Shown: piece after piece, positions 27,419 through 38,553 of the stretch
How positions within the stretch are numbered: position 1 is the first letter of the stretch
How the letters are laid out: every line of letters begins with the position of its first letter
Assembly: GCF_003026365.1 (NCBI RefSeq)
Contig: NZ_PYOM01000001.1
Span: forward strand, 1 to 64,000
Direction: 5' to 3'
Length of the DNA stretch: 64,000 nt
Source: Photobacterium angustum
GTDB lineage: Bacteria; Pseudomonadota; Gammaproteobacteria; Enterobacterales; Vibrionaceae
Notes under the pieces: model-generated
The model's input: only the letters and a program-made list of their open reading frames with translations
What the model was told of the DNA's origin: nothing
Database searches by the model: none
Translations under genes and position numbers: made by a program

Positions 27419-27883
27419 TCATTGGTTTAAATAATCAAGCACTACTTGGTGGTGATCTTTTGTTTTGAACTTATTAAATACGTGCTCAATCATACCGTTT
27501 TCATCAATTAAAAAGCTGATGCGGTGTAAGCCGTCATATTCTTTGCCCATGAACTTCTTAAGCCCCCAAACACCGAACTGATCAGCTACAGCATGATCTT
27601 CATCAGATAAAAGGGTGAAGTTTAAGTTATCGCGCTCGATAAATTTTGGCAGACGTTTTACTGCATCAATACTGATACCAAGTACCACCACATTTTTTTC
27701 ATCAAGTTCGGCTTTGCTGTCACGTAGTCCACATGCCTGTACCGTACAACCTGGAGTCATTGCTTTAGGGTAAAAGTAAGCAAGAACTTTTTTACCTTTA
27801 AAATCACTGAGGCTAACAGGCTTGTTATCTTGATTCATTAAAGTAAAGGCAGGTGCAGGCATGCCAGCTGTGAGCGTATTCAT
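27419..27883 (-). CDS. bcp: Thioredoxin-dependent peroxiredoxin Bcp
   Basis: Reduces hydrogen peroxide and organic peroxides in the cytosol. The 154-residue protein has the peroxidatic Cys46 in AMTPGCTVQACGLRD and the resolving Cys51 five residues later, the same spacing as E. coli Bcp. It lies downstream of gcvR on the same strand (93 bp gap), as in E. coli. Confidence 0.96.
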   Translation of the reverse strand: MNTLTAGMPAPAFTLMNQDNKPVSLSDFKGKKVLAYFYPKAMTPGCTVQACGLRDSKAELDEKNVVVLGISIDAVKRLPKFIERDNLNFTLLSDEDHAVADQFGVWGLKKFMGKEYDGLHRISFLIDENGMIEHVFNKFKTKDHHQVVLDYLNQ

Positions 27884-27976
27884 AAGTATAATATCCTTTT
27901 AGTTATCGTATCGCGATGCATTGCATGTTGAACGAACATGAGGCTGATAATGAAAGTTTTGTTATTTTTGCTTTCG

Positions 27977-28528
27977 TTAATGTGTATGACTAATAAAATT
28001 CACAGACCCTTTTGCTGATAAGCTCTGGCACAAGGTTTCAAATTCCTCTTGCAGTGTCATCAGATTACAGTCTTCAGGTAAATTTGTGCTAATTTGCAAA
28101 ACAAGTTGATTCATTGTTCCCACTGTTTGGCTTTCAACGGTATTGGCGCTAAGCGTCGAAATATCGATATGTCGGCTAGCCATAAAGTGAGTAAATTGCT
28201 TAATTAAACCTGGGCTATCATTAGCTTCAATATGGAAATCAGCGGTATAAGGGAAAAAGCGCTGTTGGTGTTTACTCGTACGTTTTATAACAGTAATAAG
28301 ATCATGCTCTTGCCCTTTTAATGGCAAGGTCGATTCAATTCTAGATATTGCATTGTTATTACCTGATAACAACATGATCAAGGTAAACTCAGAACCAAAC
28401 AGGGCAATGCGGCTATCTACGATATTACAGCCACATTGAGTCACAAGGTGGGTGATTTCATCAGAGATACCTGGGCGATCAGTACCTACAGCAGTGATGA
28501 CAAGATAGTGTTCCATATTGGTCTTCAT
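27977..28528 (-). CDS. gcvR: Glycine cleavage system transcriptional repressor GcvR
   Basis: Binds GcvA to repress the gcv operon when glycine is low. The start at 28528 gives 183 residues beginning MKTNMEHYLVITAVG, which matches the spacing of E. coli GcvR (MTLSSQHYLVITALG). An earlier in-frame ATG at 28558 adds ten unconserved residues. Two ACT domains are visible (about 6-85 and 95-175; the first contains GTDRPGISDEIT). There is no DNA-binding motif, consistent with a partner protein. It is divergent from dapA, as in E. coli. Confidence 0.92.
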   Translation of the reverse strand: MKTNMEHYLVITAVGTDRPGISDEITHLVTQCGCNIVDSRIALFGSEFTLIMLLSGNNNAISRIESTLPLKGQEHDLITVIKRTSKHQQRFFPYTADFHIEANDSPGLIKQFTHFMASRHIDISTLSANTVESQTVGTMNQLVLQISTNLPEDCNLMTLQEEFETLCQSLSAKGSVNFISHTH

Positions 28529-28865
28529 TGTAAAATTATAATCTAAACATGTTAGCACAGACTGTTATTGATACGATGGCAAATTTAATAACAATAGTTC
28601 TTACTGTTGAGGTGAAATTTGACTGTTCTTTAAGCAAAAAATGAGGAAAATTATTAGGTTTATTGAGATTTAAGTTTCAAAGTACAAAATTATGATGAAA
28701 GAAGACGATAAAGCCTGTTAGTTCACTGTTTTCAATCAGCCTTTGCTTGAGTTTATAGTCACTCAAAAGTACCATGACAAAGTTATACCCTAACGGCTTT
28801 AGCATACAGCCCCACAAGGTTATGTTGAGAGAGCCGTTTGGATATATAAGAAGAGGGGGATGGAC
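28529..28865. other. Divergent intergenic region gcvR / dapA
   Basis: About 340 bp with no gene, no recognised riboswitch and no confident promoter. The segment just before dapA has AGAGGGGG as the ribosome-binding site at 28852-28859. A lysine riboswitch was looked for and not found. Confidence 0.5.
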
Positions 28866-29744
28866 ATGTTTAAAGGAAGCATGGTTGCGCTATTAACTCC
28901 ACTAGATTCAGCAGGCGAAGTAGATTACGTCGGTTTGAAAACGCTGGTGGATTATCATATTAACGCAGGAACAAGTGCGATTATTGCCGTGGGTACCACG
29001 GGAGAGTCTGCAACACTTACCGTTGATGAACATATCAAGGTTGTTTTAAAAACATTGGAATATGTTGATGGACGAGTTCCTGTTATTGCAGGTACAGGCG
29101 CAAATGCGACGCATGAAGCCATCACTATTACCAAGCTTTTTTCTGGCACGGGCGTAGCAGCATGTTTAAGTGTTACACCGTACTATAATAAGCCAACCCA
29201 AGAAGGTTTATTCCAACATTATAAAGCTATTGCTGAAGCAACAGATATTCCGCAAATTCTTTACAATGTACCGGGACGAACTGCGGTAGACTTATTACCT
29301 GAAACTGTCGCACGTTTAGCTAAAATCGATAATATTATTGGTATTAAAGATGCGACAGCTGATTTATCTCGTGTGAAAAAAACACGGGAACTTTGTGGCG
29401 AAGATTTCATCCAATTAAGCGGTGATGACGCTACAGCCGTAGATTTTGTCGCTGAAGGTGGTCACGGTGTTATTTCTGTTACGGCAAATATTGCCGCTGC
29501 AGATATGGCTCAAATGTTTACACTCGCATTAAGTGGCCAAATTGACGCTGCACGAGAAATTAATGAGCGTTTAATGCCATTACACAGTCATCTGTTTGTT
29601 GAAGCTAACCCTATTCCAGTGAAATGGGCCGCTCATCAGTTAGGTTTGATTGATAATGGTGAATTACGACTACCGCTAACTGTATTAAGCGAGTCACAGC
29701 AACCGATTGTTAAACAGGCTCTTTTGGATGCCGGTGTGCTTTAA
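28866..29744 (+). CDS. dapA: 4-hydroxy-tetrahydrodipicolinate synthase
   Basis: Condenses pyruvate with aspartate semialdehyde, the committed step of lysine and diaminopimelate synthesis. The start at 28866 gives 292 residues, equal to E. coli DapA, with [13 protein letters not shown]. It lies six bases after GAGGGGG, and the in-frame ATG at 28860 abuts the ribosome-binding site, so it is rejected. Active-site Thr44, Thr45, Tyr133, Arg138 and the Schiff-base Lys161 are in their canonical positions. It is followed by bamC in the same direction. Confidence 0.98.
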   Translation: MFKGSMVALLTPLDSAGEVDYVGLKTLVDYHINAGTSAIIAVGTTGESATLTVDEHIKVVLKTLEYVDGRVPVIAGTGANATHEAITITKLFSGTGVAACLSVTPYYNKPTQEGLFQHYKAIAEATDIPQILYNVPGRTAVDLLPETVARLAKIDNIIGIKDATADLSRVKKTRELCGEDFIQLSGDDATAVDFVAEGGHGVISVTANIAAADMAQMFTLALSGQIDAAREINERLMPLHSHLFVEANPIPVKWAAHQLGLIDNGELRLPLTVLSESQQPIVKQALLDAGVL

Positions 29745-29775
29745 GTTGCACAAGCGTAGGAGCGCAGGAGCATAA

Positions 29776-30786
29776 ATGAATTATAAATATCGACTAGCAC
29801 TAGCTGCATTCGTGGTAACCAGCTTGTCTGCTTGTTCAGGTGGGGCAGAGTCTCGTCGTCAGGCTAATCAAGATTTTAACTATCTTGATACTCAACCTTT
29901 AGAATCATGGACGTTGCCAACAGGAGCTATGCCTTTTAGTAATGCCAATTACGCGATTCCGAGTAAGGCGTTTGCTGGTGATGTTGGTGCTAGCGTTGAT
30001 ATTCGCCCACCGCAACAGGTGCTTAATCTGATCCCTGGTATGCGCTCTAACGTGGACCAAGATGGTGTAACAGTCCAACTTCCTCGTACTTCTGATTTAA
30101 CCAAACTATGGCAAGTTACCCAAAATTTGATCAGTAAAAATAACATTGGTATTGCAAAGCAAAGCGCTGATCGTATTGATACTGATTGGGTAAGCTGGAC
30201 AAATGAAGATGAAGATCATGAAGTGGGCAGTCGCTATAGTATTGAGAAATCACCAGCGACGAATAGTTACCGTATTATCTTAACGGATTGGCGTGAAGAT
30301 GGTAAAACGGTGCCTGTTACTGCGAATAACAAACGTCGTTACAGTATTTTGATGACTAACTTAGTGATGTCGAAATACGATGAGACTATTCGTGAGCAAG
30401 CACGTTTAGCTGCGGCAGAGCAGCTAAAAAATATCCCTATTTCAATGGGTATGGACCGCAGTGGTTTCCCTGTACTTATTGCTCGTGCACCTTATAGTGA
30501 TATGTGGGAACGTTTACCTAAGGCGTTAGAAAAACTTGGCTTTACTGTTGAAGATCGCAACCGTTCACAAGGCTTGATTGATGTTAAGTACCGCGAGCCT
30601 AATGATGAGTTCTGGCAAAAACTAGGGACTAAACCAATGAAATTAACTGATGATACGTATCGTATTTTAGTTGGTGATCTTGGTAATCGTACGTCAATTA
30701 ATATCACTGACAATGATGGTAAGCCAGTGACTGGTGAAATTTTAGAATCTGCGGCTCCCGCTTTTGCTGCAAGTTTCCAGAAATAA
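29776..30786 (+). CDS. bamC: Outer membrane assembly lipoprotein BamC
   Basis: Component of the BAM complex that inserts beta-barrel proteins in the outer membrane. The 336-residue protein has a lipoprotein signal with lipobox LSAC (Cys20). An unstructured N-terminal lasso region that binds BamD (about 21-95) is followed by two helix-grip domains (about 100-210 and 225-335). It is about 30 bp downstream of dapA, the conserved dapA-bamC operon. A bidirectional terminator follows. Confidence 0.95.
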   Translation: MNYKYRLALAAFVVTSLSACSGGAESRRQANQDFNYLDTQPLESWTLPTGAMPFSNANYAIPSKAFAGDVGASVDIRPPQQVLNLIPGMRSNVDQDGVTVQLPRTSDLTKLWQVTQNLISKNNIGIAKQSADRIDTDWVSWTNEDEDHEVGSRYSIEKSPATNSYRIILTDWREDGKTVPVTANNKRRYSILMTNLVMSKYDETIREQARLAAAEQLKNIPISMGMDRSGFPVLIARAPYSDMWERLPKALEKLGFTVEDRNRSQGLIDVKYREPNDEFWQKLGTKPMKLTDDTYRILVGDLGNRTSINITDNDGKPVTGEILESAAPAFAASFQK

Positions 30787-30803
30787 TTAGTTATTTGTGT
30801 CAT

Positions 30804-30839
30804 AAAAAAAACCGCTTTAGTTAAAGCGGTTTTTTTATA
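30804..30839. terminator. Bidirectional terminator between bamC and lipA
   Basis: Stem AAACCGCTTTA / TAAAGCGGTTT with loop GT flanked by A7 and T7 runs. It lies between convergent genes. Confidence 0.9.
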
Positions 30840-30875
30840 CTTAATTTTTAGCTTGCGCCCAAATATGTCGAGATA

Positions 30876-31847
30876 TTATTTAATCTCTACACCTTGTGCT
30901 TGTAGATCGGCGTGGTACGACGAACGCACAAATGGCCCACATGCCGCGTGCGTAAAGCCAAGATCGAGAGCGATTTCTTTTAGTTCATCAAACTCTTCTG
31001 GCGGTACATAACGCTCAACCGGTAAGTGGTGACGGCTTGGCGCTAAGTATTGACCTAGTGTCAGCATGGTAACGCCATGAGCACGGAGATCTTTTAATAC
31101 TTGAATGATTTCTTCTTTGGTTTCACCTAAGCCCATCATTACACCCGATTTAGTCGGTACATCAGGATGAAGCTCTTTGAATTTTTTCAATAAATCCAAT
31201 GACCACTGGTAGTTAGCACCTGGACGCGCTTTACGGTACAGACGTGGTGCCGTTTCTAAGTTGTGGTTAAAAACATTCGGTGCAGTATCACGGAAGATCT
31301 CTAGTGCACGATCCATACGGCCACGGAAATCAGGCACTAATGTTTCAATATGAATGCTTGGGTTTTTTGCTCTTATTTCAGTAATACAGTCAACGAAATG
31401 TTGTGCGCCACCATCACGAAGATCATCACGGTCAACAGAAGTGACAACCACATAACGTAGTTTCATATCTGCGATTGTCTGTGCTAGATGAGCAGGCTCT
31501 TCTGCATTTGGTGGTAGAGGACGACCATGAGCAACGTCGCAGAATGGACAACGGCGGGTACAAATAGCACCTAAGATCATAAAGGTTGCTGTACCGTGGT
31601 TAAAACATTCTGCTAAATTCGGGCAAGATGCCTCTTCACAGACTGAGTGAAGTTTGTTTTTACGTAGGGCTGATTTGATTTCCTGAATACGCTTACTATC
31701 AGACGGTAGCTTGATTTTCATCCATTCAGGTTTACGTAATACTTCTTTTGGCGCTTCTTCATTCGCAACATTACGAACTGGGATCAATGCCATTTTATCG
31801 GCATCGCGATACTTGACGCCTTGTTCAATTTTAATTGGTTTACTCAT
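30876..31847 (-). CDS. lipA: Lipoyl synthase
   Basis: Radical-SAM enzyme that inserts two sulfur atoms into octanoyl groups on lipoyl domains. The start at 31847 gives 323 residues beginning [15 protein letters not shown], aligned with E. coli LipA. GGAAAG precedes it, and the in-frame upstream start at 31871 overlaps lipB further. Two iron-sulfur clusters are indicated: the auxiliary [12 protein letters not shown] and the [11 protein letters not shown]. The ATG overlaps the lipB stop by four bases, so the two are translationally coupled. The order lipB-lipA is conserved with E. coli. Confidence 0.97.
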   Translation of the reverse strand: MSKPIKIEQGVKYRDADKMALIPVRNVANEEAPKEVLRKPEWMKIKLPSDSKRIQEIKSALRKNKLHSVCEEASCPNLAECFNHGTATFMILGAICTRRCPFCDVAHGRPLPPNAEEPAHLAQTIADMKLRYVVVTSVDRDDLRDGGAQHFVDCITEIRAKNPSIHIETLVPDFRGRMDRALEIFRDTAPNVFNHNLETAPRLYRKARPGANYQWSLDLLKKFKELHPDVPTKSGVMMGLGETKEEIIQVLKDLRAHGVTMLTLGQYLAPSRHHLPVERYVPPEEFDELKEIALDLGFTHAACGPFVRSSYHADLQAQGVEIK

Positions 31848-32494
31848 GGTTGATTGCTTTCCGTCATCCACTCGATTTTCGGATAATCGAGTAATTTAGT
31901 TAATTCTTCAACGAGTACAGGCTGAACTTCCGTCAGTTCAGTTGGACCATTTAATGACGCAGTTTGTGTCATTTCCATTCCAGCATAACCACAAGGGTTG
32001 ATACGAAGAAAAGGCGCCAAATCCATATTTATATTGAGTGCCAGACCGTGAAAAGAGCACCCACGCCTGATCCGTAATCCTAATGAGCATATTTTTTGAT
32101 TATTAACATACACACCAGGTGCATCAGGGCGAGCGTTAGAGCTAATCCCAAAGTGGGATAAAGTATTGATTACTGTATTTTCGATGTGCGTAACTAATTC
32201 ACGTACACCTAATTTTTTCCGGCGTAAGTCGATTAATATATAAGCCACTTGTTGTCCGGGACCATGATAAGTGACTTGACCGCCACGGTCGCTTTGAACA
32301 ACAGGGATATCGCCTGTGTTGAGCAAGTGTTCGACTTTGCCTGCCTGTCCTTGAGTGAAAACAGGTGAATGTTCGACCAGCCAAATTTCATCTGCCGAGT
32401 CTTCAGTTCGGTTATTGGTGAAGTCATGCATGGCATCGTACGTCGCTTGGTAATCACAACGGCCAAGGTTTTTAATAATAAGAGCTGTTTGCAA
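31844..32494 (-). CDS. lipB: Octanoyltransferase
   Basis: Transfers octanoate from acyl carrier protein to lipoyl domains, the step before LipA. A TTG at 32494 gives a protein of 216 residues whose opening ([12 protein letters not shown]) aligns with other LipB N-termini. An in-frame ATG at 32551 would add 19 unconserved residues and lies inside a possible promoter (TATAAT at about 32550-32555). The TTG choice is an inference and its Shine-Dalgarno is weak. The catalytic region [18 protein letters not shown] with the acyl-binding cysteine and the DAPGVYV lysine region are intact. Confidence 0.85.
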   Translation of the reverse strand: MQTALIIKNLGRCDYQATYDAMHDFTNNRTEDSADEIWLVEHSPVFTQGQAGKVEHLLNTGDIPVVQSDRGGQVTYHGPGQQVAYILIDLRRKKLGVRELVTHIENTVINTLSHFGISSNARPDAPGVYVNNQKICSLGLRIRRGCSFHGLALNINMDLAPFLRINPCGYAGMEMTQTASLNGPTELTEVQPVLVEELTKLLDYPKIEWMTESNQP

Positions 32495-32681
32495 TGTACT
32501 ACCCAGGTAATAATTAAGATGCCAATCATAAAGAAGGCTAGGTCGGAGCATTATACCTAAACTTGTTGCGGATGTAATGTTAGCGACTGATGAAGGAGTT
32601 ATGGATAATAAATGGGGATTATAAGAAACGTAAAGAGAATAAGAAGACAGGCGGTATTGATAACCGCCTGAAAAATAGTGC

Positions 32682-32957
32682 TTATAACACTACACGAACA
32701 ATATCAATTGCACCTAACTCTTTGTATAAGGTTTCAATTTGTTCAACATTGGTCGCGTTTACAGCAACAGAAACCGCTGTGTATGTTCCTTTGCTACTTG
32801 GTTTTGTTGTTGGAGTGTAATCACCAGGGATTACACTCTGAATAACTTCAACCACACGATCTGGCAATTCTGGTTTGTTTTCACCCATTACTTTAAAAGT
32901 AAAGATACAAGGGAATTCCAGTAGATCTTTTAGTTTTGGTTGCTCTTGTTCTTGCAT
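32682..32957 (-). CDS. ybeD: YbeD family protein (DUF493)
   Basis: A 91-residue protein matching E. coli YbeD (87), with [14 protein letters not shown] near the start, [14 protein letters not shown] and the C-terminal [12 protein letters not shown]. The fold is ferredoxin-like and a regulatory role linked to lipoylation has been suggested but is not established. The ATG at 32957 has GGAG eight bases upstream. A TTG extension to 32969 is not needed. It lies between dacA and lipB, as in E. coli. Confidence 0.94.
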   Translation of the reverse strand: MQEQEQPKLKDLLEFPCIFTFKVMGENKPELPDRVVEVIQSVIPGDYTPTTKPSSKGTYTAVSVAVNATNVEQIETLYKELGAIDIVRVVL

Positions 32958-33111
32958 ATAGAACTCCAAAGTTCGCTTTCAATGTGTCTTTCATCATTAC
33001 TATTATGGCTAATAGTAGTGTATTGCAGGCATCTTAATGTGTCAGTGATTGTAAAACAAGGGATGGATGAAGAGGATAGGGAATATAGGAGGTAATGTTT
33101 GTATTCAGTAA

Positions 33112-33143
33112 TGAAAACAAAGAGACAACCGAAGCTGCCTCTT
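33112..33143 (-). terminator. Terminator after dacA
   Basis: On the minus strand a 9-bp stem with a TTCG tetraloop (AGAGGCAGC-TTCG-GTTGTCTCT) is followed by a T-rich tail. It lies about 28 bp after the dacA stop. Confidence 0.75.
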
Positions 33144-33170
33144 AGTCGTCGATGAAGTTGATGGCTTAAA

Positions 33171-34346
33171 TTACTTAAACCAACTTTGTACTAGCATCAT
33201 TACGTAGTCGACCATACGGCTAAATAGGCTACCTTCTTTAACATCGTTTAATGCGACAAGTGGGTATTCAGCAACGTCTTGATCGCCAACACGGTAAGTT
33301 AATTTACCAACTACTTCACCTTTAGTGATTGGCGCCTTTAGCTCTTTAGTTAGCACAAAGCTAGCTTTCAGATCTTTAGCTTGGCTACGAGGCAATGTTA
33401 CGTAGGTGTTTTCAGCCACACCTAGGTTTACTGTGTCAGTGTCACCCATCCAAACTTTTTCAGTTTCAATGGTTTGATCTTTTTTGTTTGGTGAAAGTGT
33501 TTCGTAGAAACGGAAACCAAAGTTTAGCAGCTTCTTACTTTCAGCAAGGCGAGCATTTTTACTTGCAGTACCCATCACAACAGAGATCAGACGCATGTTA
33601 CCTTCAGTGGCAGTACTTACTAGGCTGTAACCTGCGTTATCTGTATGACCTGTTTTTAGACCGTCAACGTGCATGCTTTTATCCCAAAGTAGACCATTAC
33701 GGTTGTATTGGGTAATACCGTTGTAAGTAAATGATTTTTCAGCGTAGATTTTGAATTCATTTGGCAAATCACGGATCAGTGAGCGTGCTAGAATTGAAAG
33801 ATCGTAAGGTGTTGTGTATAGATCTGGACGATCTAGACCATGAACATTAGCAAAGTGTGTTGATTTCATGCCAAGGTTTTTAGCCCAGCCATTCATTAAA
33901 TCAACAAAAGACTCTTGAGAGCCAGCAACGTGCTCAGCCATTGCAACACAGGCATCGTTACCAGAATCTACGATAATACCGCGGTTTAAGTCAGAAACTT
34001 TTACGCTTTTACCGACTTCAAGGAACATTTTAGATGAGCCTGGGAAATTTTTCGCCCATGCATTTTTACTGATAACAACAGTATCATCTGGTGAGATGTT
34101 ACCGTTTTTAATTTCTTGACCGATAACGTAACTGGTCATCATTTTTGTCAAACTAGCAGGCGCTAATTTTTCATATTCATTATGACCGGCAAGGATTTTA
34201 CCTGAGTTATAGTCGACGAGGATATAGCCTTTTGCCGCGATTTGTGGAGCTTCAGGTACGACTGCTGGTGATGCAGCAACAGTAGCTGAAGCCAGCAAAG
34301 TGGCTGAGATGGCTACAGAACGGAAAAGCGCAGCTGTTTTCTTCAT
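33171..34346 (-). CDS. dacA: D-alanyl-D-alanine carboxypeptidase (PBP5)
   Basis: Trims pentapeptide stems in the periplasm and affects cell shape. The 391-residue protein has a signal peptide (1-25). The penicillin-binding triad is SLTK (Ser65, Lys68), SGN in VDSGNDACVAM, and KTG in LKTGHTDNAG. A C-terminal amphipathic anchor (LFSRMVDYVMMLVQSWFK) ends the protein. It precedes ybeD-lipB-lipA on the same strand, the E. coli order, but a terminator separates them. Confidence 0.97.
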   Translation of the reverse strand: MKKTAALFRSVAISATLLASATVAASPAVVPEAPQIAAKGYILVDYNSGKILAGHNEYEKLAPASLTKMMTSYVIGQEIKNGNISPDDTVVISKNAWAKNFPGSSKMFLEVGKSVKVSDLNRGIIVDSGNDACVAMAEHVAGSQESFVDLMNGWAKNLGMKSTHFANVHGLDRPDLYTTPYDLSILARSLIRDLPNEFKIYAEKSFTYNGITQYNRNGLLWDKSMHVDGLKTGHTDNAGYSLVSTATEGNMRLISVVMGTASKNARLAESKKLLNFGFRFYETLSPNKKDQTIETEKVWMGDTDTVNLGVAENTYVTLPRSQAKDLKASFVLTKELKAPITKGEVVGKLTYRVGDQDVAEYPLVALNDVKEGSLFSRMVDYVMMLVQSWFK

Positions 34347-34585
34347 GATTATTATAACTTTAGTTTATCTAAGACAAGAAATGACGCTCACTATAGCAGA
34401 TAACACCTTACCTATCAGTTGAATGGGGGGAGAATCCCAATTATTGACATTAAGCGGACGTAATGTGCGCAAAGGTTGGTGATTGCCTCATTGTTGTGAA
34501 CAAAATAAAGCTTGCATGTTCATTACGTTAAACGAGTAAACATACAAGCCGATGTTATGAGTCCTAAATGTCGATTAGGTTCCCA

Positions 34586-35464
34586 TTATCTATTAACAGT
34601 GGTAATAAATGCTTTTGGATAGCTATGAGATTTTACTTTGCTAAGTTGTATTTCAGCATCTCGGTGATCCATATAAGGGCCTAAGCGGACACGATATACA
34701 GCGCGACTATCAATTTTTTCGATATCAATATCCGTATTGAAGCTACGCTTTAGTTCTTTTTTCATCTCTTCGGCTTTTGCTAAGCTATTTACCGCAGCTA
34801 ATTGGACAAAATAGTGATGAGGAATAGGAGAGTTCTTCATCGTACTTTTATTTGTCGGCTTAGGTATATTTATCACTTCTATCTTAACTGGGGCTGTGCC
34901 AAGACTAATGACCCCAATTTTTGCGGCAGCTGCCATGCTTAAATCGATGATACGACCATCATGGAATGGACCACGGTCGTTCACTCGAACGATGGTCGAT
35001 TTACCATTAAGGGTATTGGTTACGCGTACAAAACTCGGAAGCGGTAAGGTTTTATGTGCCGCTGTCATAGCAAACATATTGTATGTTTCACCATTAGAGG
35101 TTTTGTGTCCGTGGAACTTTTCACCGTACCAAGAAGCGTAGCCTGTCTCTGTGTAACCTTTGGTGTTTTTTATTATATGGTAGCGTTTACCACGTAATGT
35201 GTAGTCTTTATTACCACCACGACTATAAGGTTCATAATGCGGTACCACTGGCGGCACTTTACTAAAATCAGGTACAACCTTTGGTGCACGGTCATCTTTT
35301 AATGAATAACGGCCCGCGTTGGGATCATCATTGGTTGGAGTATTAGGTTTAAACAGTAAGCCGGGTGTGGCTTGATCTGCTTTTGTCTCTGCCTGTTGAG
35401 GTTTATCTGGCGCGGAGCTACATCCTGCAAGTAGAACAAAGAACAATAAAAAAAGTGAACGCAT
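34586..35464 (-). CDS. rlpA: Septal ring lytic transglycosylase RlpA
   Basis: Cleaves naked (denuded) glycan strands at the division septum in other species. The 292-residue lipoprotein has lipobox LLAGC (Cys15). A double-psi beta-barrel domain (about 105-195) contains ASWYGEKFHGHKTSNGETY and VRVNDRGPFHDGR. A C-terminal SPOR domain (about 215-290) binds denuded peptidoglycan. The start abuts the rodA stop, so it belongs to the mrdA-mrdB-rlpA operon. Confidence 0.94.
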   Translation of the reverse strand: MRSLFLLFFVLLAGCSSAPDKPQQAETKADQATPGLLFKPNTPTNDDPNAGRYSLKDDRAPKVVPDFSKVPPVVPHYEPYSRGGNKDYTLRGKRYHIIKNTKGYTETGYASWYGEKFHGHKTSNGETYNMFAMTAAHKTLPLPSFVRVTNTLNGKSTIVRVNDRGPFHDGRIIDLSMAAAAKIGVISLGTAPVKIEVINIPKPTNKSTMKNSPIPHHYFVQLAAVNSLAKAEEMKKELKRSFNTDIDIEKIDSRAVYRVRLGPYMDHRDAEIQLSKVKSHSYPKAFITTVNR

Positions 35465-36586
35465 TTAGGTCGCCTTAGACAACATTTTTCTGTGAGTGTG
35501 GATAGACATCAAAATACCGAAGCCAGCTAGTAGGGTCATCATGGATGTGCCGCCATAGCTCACCAAAGGAAGTGGAACACCTACCACAGGCAGAATGCCA
35601 CTTACCATGCCGATATTTACAAAAACATAAACAAAGAAACTTAATACAATACTGCCAGCCATCATACGTCCAAATGCAGTTTGCGCTTGGCTGGCTAACC
35701 ATAAACCTCGTCCTAATATGAACAGGTACATTGTTAGTAAACCAATGACACCGCTTAATCCCCATTCCTCTGCAATAACAGCAAAAATGAAGTCGGTATG
35801 CCGCTCTGGAACAAATTCAAGTTGCGATTGAGTTCCATGGAGCCAACCCTTACCGCTTATGCCTCCAGAGCCAATCGCGATTTTTGATTGGATAATATGA
35901 TATCCCGCACCGAGCGGATCAGACTCTGGATTAAACAAAGTCAACACTCGCGTTCGCTGGTAGTCGTGCATAAGGAAGAACCATAACACAGGAATAAACG
36001 CACCGAGTAATACTAACGCCCCGATAATCAGTCTCCAGCTCATTCCTGACAGAAACAGAACAAAGATACCTGATGCAGCAACCAAAATTGAGGTTCCAAG
36101 GTCGGGTTGTTTAGCAATTAAGATAGTTGGTGTGAAGATTAATACTAAGGCAACAAAGATATTACGCATCGACGGCGGTAAGGGGCGATTACCAATGAAT
36201 CTTGCCACCATCAAAGGTACAGCGAGTTTTAATAGTTCTGATGGCTGAAAGCGAACAAAACCTAAATTTAGCCAACGTTGAGCACCTTTAGAGACTTCAC
36301 CAAAAGCCAATACACTAAATAACAGCAGTAAGCCAATACCAAATAAGTAAGGTGCCCATGCTTCGTAATGGCGTGGGGCAATTTGTGCGAGTAAAACCAT
36401 GATCCCTAGTGACATCAGCATGCGCATTGCCTGGCGTTCCATCATAGCAATGTTTTGTCCGCTTGCGCTCCACATGATGATAAGGGCAAATCCCATTAAG
36501 GTAAGGATCCCTAGTAATAGTGGCATATCGATATGTAAGCGATCAGTTAATGTTCGCTTGGTACCGGTTGCCGCCATAATACTCAT
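35465..36586 (-). CDS. mrdB: Peptidoglycan glycosyltransferase RodA
   Basis: SEDS-family transmembrane polymerase of the elongation (Rod) complex. The 373-residue protein has ten hydrophobic segments and the family motifs [21 protein letters not shown] (spanning about 104-124) and [21 protein letters not shown] at the C-terminal end. It overlaps the mrdA stop by one base and is translated with PBP2, its functional partner. Confidence 0.97.
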   Translation of the reverse strand: MSIMAATGTKRTLTDRLHIDMPLLLGILTLMGFALIIMWSASGQNIAMMERQAMRMLMSLGIMVLLAQIAPRHYEAWAPYLFGIGLLLLFSVLAFGEVSKGAQRWLNLGFVRFQPSELLKLAVPLMVARFIGNRPLPPSMRNIFVALVLIFTPTILIAKQPDLGTSILVAASGIFVLFLSGMSWRLIIGALVLLGAFIPVLWFFLMHDYQRTRVLTLFNPESDPLGAGYHIIQSKIAIGSGGISGKGWLHGTQSQLEFVPERHTDFIFAVIAEEWGLSGVIGLLTMYLFILGRGLWLASQAQTAFGRMMAGSIVLSFFVYVFVNIGMVSGILPVVGVPLPLVSYGGTSMMTLLAGFGILMSIHTHRKMLSKAT

Positions 36587-38547
36587 TATTGTACCTCTGT
36601 TGGTTGTGTTGCAGTGAGTTCAGGCTTTGATTTAAGAGCGCTGTCAGCGGTTGGTTTAATTAACATGTGATCAAAAATTTGACGTGCAATTGGCCCACCA
36701 TTACTCGAGCCACCACCGGCATTTTCTAATACCATAGCAACGACTACTTCAGGTTTTTCAAATGGCGCAAATGCAGTAAATAAAGCATGGTCACGTAGAC
36801 GCTCTTCGAGTTCATCAGCATTATATTTTTGGTTTTCAGCCAAACCGAATACCTGTGCTGAACCTGACTTTCCGCCAGCTTCATATGGCGTATCATAAAA
36901 TGCTTTACGTGCTGTACCACGATTACCATAAAGTACGCGATGCATACCCTCACGAGCAATTTCCCATGTTTCAGGTGTCACGCCTGTTATCGGCGGGAAA
37001 TCTTTAAATTCAGCAGGTTTAACTGTTTCTTCGTCAATAACATCTTTTAGAAGATGAGGGCGATGAACAACACCATTATTAACCAGTACAGACGTCGCTT
37101 TTGCTATCTGTAGTGGTGTGGCTGTCCAATAGCCTTGTCCAATTCCGACAGGAATGGTGTCACCTTGATACCAAGGACGTTTATGGCGTGCTTGTTTCCA
37201 TTCACGTGTTGGCATGTTGGCTTTACTTTCTTCGTGAATGTCGATGCCGGTATAAACGCCATAGCCAAATTTATTCATCCACGTAGACAGCCTATCGATA
37301 CCCATATCGTAGGCGATTTGGTAAAAGTAAGTATCTACTGACTCTTCAATGGCTTTATAAATGTTGACGCGCCCATGTCCCCAACGTAGCCAATCACGGA
37401 ATTTACGGCTAGTCGTGTTAGGGATCTGCCACCAACCGGGATCATTACGGGTGGTTTTTGGCGTGATCACACCTTCAGTTAATGCAGCGATTGCAATTAA
37501 CGGTTTTACCGTCGATGCTGGTGGATAAATACCAAGCGTGACACGGTTAACTAATGGGCGATCAGGGTTATTTAATAATTCGCGATATTTTTTACTGGAA
37601 ATACCACGAACAAATAAATTGGGATCGTAACTTGGGCTAGAAACCATGGCGAGAATAGCATCGTCTTTTGGATCTAACACCACGACAGAGCCACGCTTGT
37701 GTTTAATGACCTCTTCACCTGTTTCAGGATCGATCTTACGTTCAGTTAGTAGATCTTGTACATAAAGCTGAAGCTGAATATCAATATTTAACGAAATATC
37801 TTTGCCTGGAATAGGGGGCACGTACTTAAGGGTACGAATAATACGTCCACGGCTGTTAACTTCGACTTCTTGATAGCCTGAAGTTCCATGTAATAGATCT
37901 TCGTAGTAACGCTCGATACCCAATTTACCGATATCACGAGTTGCTTTGTAGTTGCTGAGTTTTTCCGCTTTATCGAGTTTTTTAAGGTCACGATCGTTTA
38001 TTTTCGCGACATAACCCAAGACATGTGTGAGCGAATCACCATATGGATAGTAACGTTTTAAATAGGCTTTAACTTCAACACCTGGGAATTTATGTTGGTT
38101 GACTGCAAACAAAGCAACTTGCTGCTCGTTCAATCCCTCAAGGATTGGCACAGATTTAAAACGGCGAGTACGGCGACGCTCTTTTTTAAATTGCTCAATA
38201 TCTTCACCGCTTAGACCTAATACTGATTTTAAATCCGCATAGGTTTGTTCCATGTCTGGTACTTTTTCAATAGTGACTTCCAGGTTATAGATCGGTCGAT
38301 TTTCAGCCAGAAGCACACCATTGCGGTCATAAATAAGACCGCGATTAGGTGCGACAGGAACAATTTTGATTCGATTGTCATTAGAGCGGGTCTTATAGTC
38401 TTGGTGTTGTTCAACCTGAATATTAAATAGATTGAACAATAAGACACTGACCAGAATGATAATTCCAATAAATGAGACAAGAGCTCGGCGGAAAAACAGC
38501 GCCGACTCAGCGCGATGGTCGCGGATCTGGGTTCGCTTTTGTCTCAT
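36586..38547 (-). CDS. mrdA: Penicillin-binding protein 2 (peptidoglycan transpeptidase)
   Basis: Cross-links peptidoglycan in cell elongation with RodA. The 653-residue protein has an N-terminal membrane anchor (about 27-47), a dimerisation domain and a transpeptidase domain. Catalytic motifs are STVK (in [10 protein letters not shown]), SVD (in EESVDTYFY) and KSG (in AGGKSGSAQ). The start follows the rlmH stop by six bases, so rlmH and mrdA are cotranscribed, as in E. coli. The C-terminal tail is variable. Confidence 0.97.
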   Translation of the reverse strand: MRQKRTQIRDHRAESALFFRRALVSFIGIIILVSVLLFNLFNIQVEQHQDYKTRSNDNRIKIVPVAPNRGLIYDRNGVLLAENRPIYNLEVTIEKVPDMEQTYADLKSVLGLSGEDIEQFKKERRRTRRFKSVPILEGLNEQQVALFAVNQHKFPGVEVKAYLKRYYPYGDSLTHVLGYVAKINDRDLKKLDKAEKLSNYKATRDIGKLGIERYYEDLLHGTSGYQEVEVNSRGRIIRTLKYVPPIPGKDISLNIDIQLQLYVQDLLTERKIDPETGEEVIKHKRGSVVVLDPKDDAILAMVSSPSYDPNLFVRGISSKKYRELLNNPDRPLVNRVTLGIYPPASTVKPLIAIAALTEGVITPKTTRNDPGWWQIPNTTSRKFRDWLRWGHGRVNIYKAIEESVDTYFYQIAYDMGIDRLSTWMNKFGYGVYTGIDIHEESKANMPTREWKQARHKRPWYQGDTIPVGIGQGYWTATPLQIAKATSVLVNNGVVHRPHLLKDVIDEETVKPAEFKDFPPITGVTPETWEIAREGMHRVLYGNRGTARKAFYDTPYEAGGKSGSAQVFGLAENQKYNADELEERLRDHALFTAFAPFEKPEVVVAMVLENAGGGSSNGGPIARQIFDHMLIKPTADSALKSKPELTATQPTEVQ

Positions 38548-38553
38548 CGATGG

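Noticed and set aside
28529..28865. A possible lysine riboswitch before dapA
   Set aside because: None of the conserved helices or the typical length was seen, and no terminator or anti-terminator precedes the start codon.
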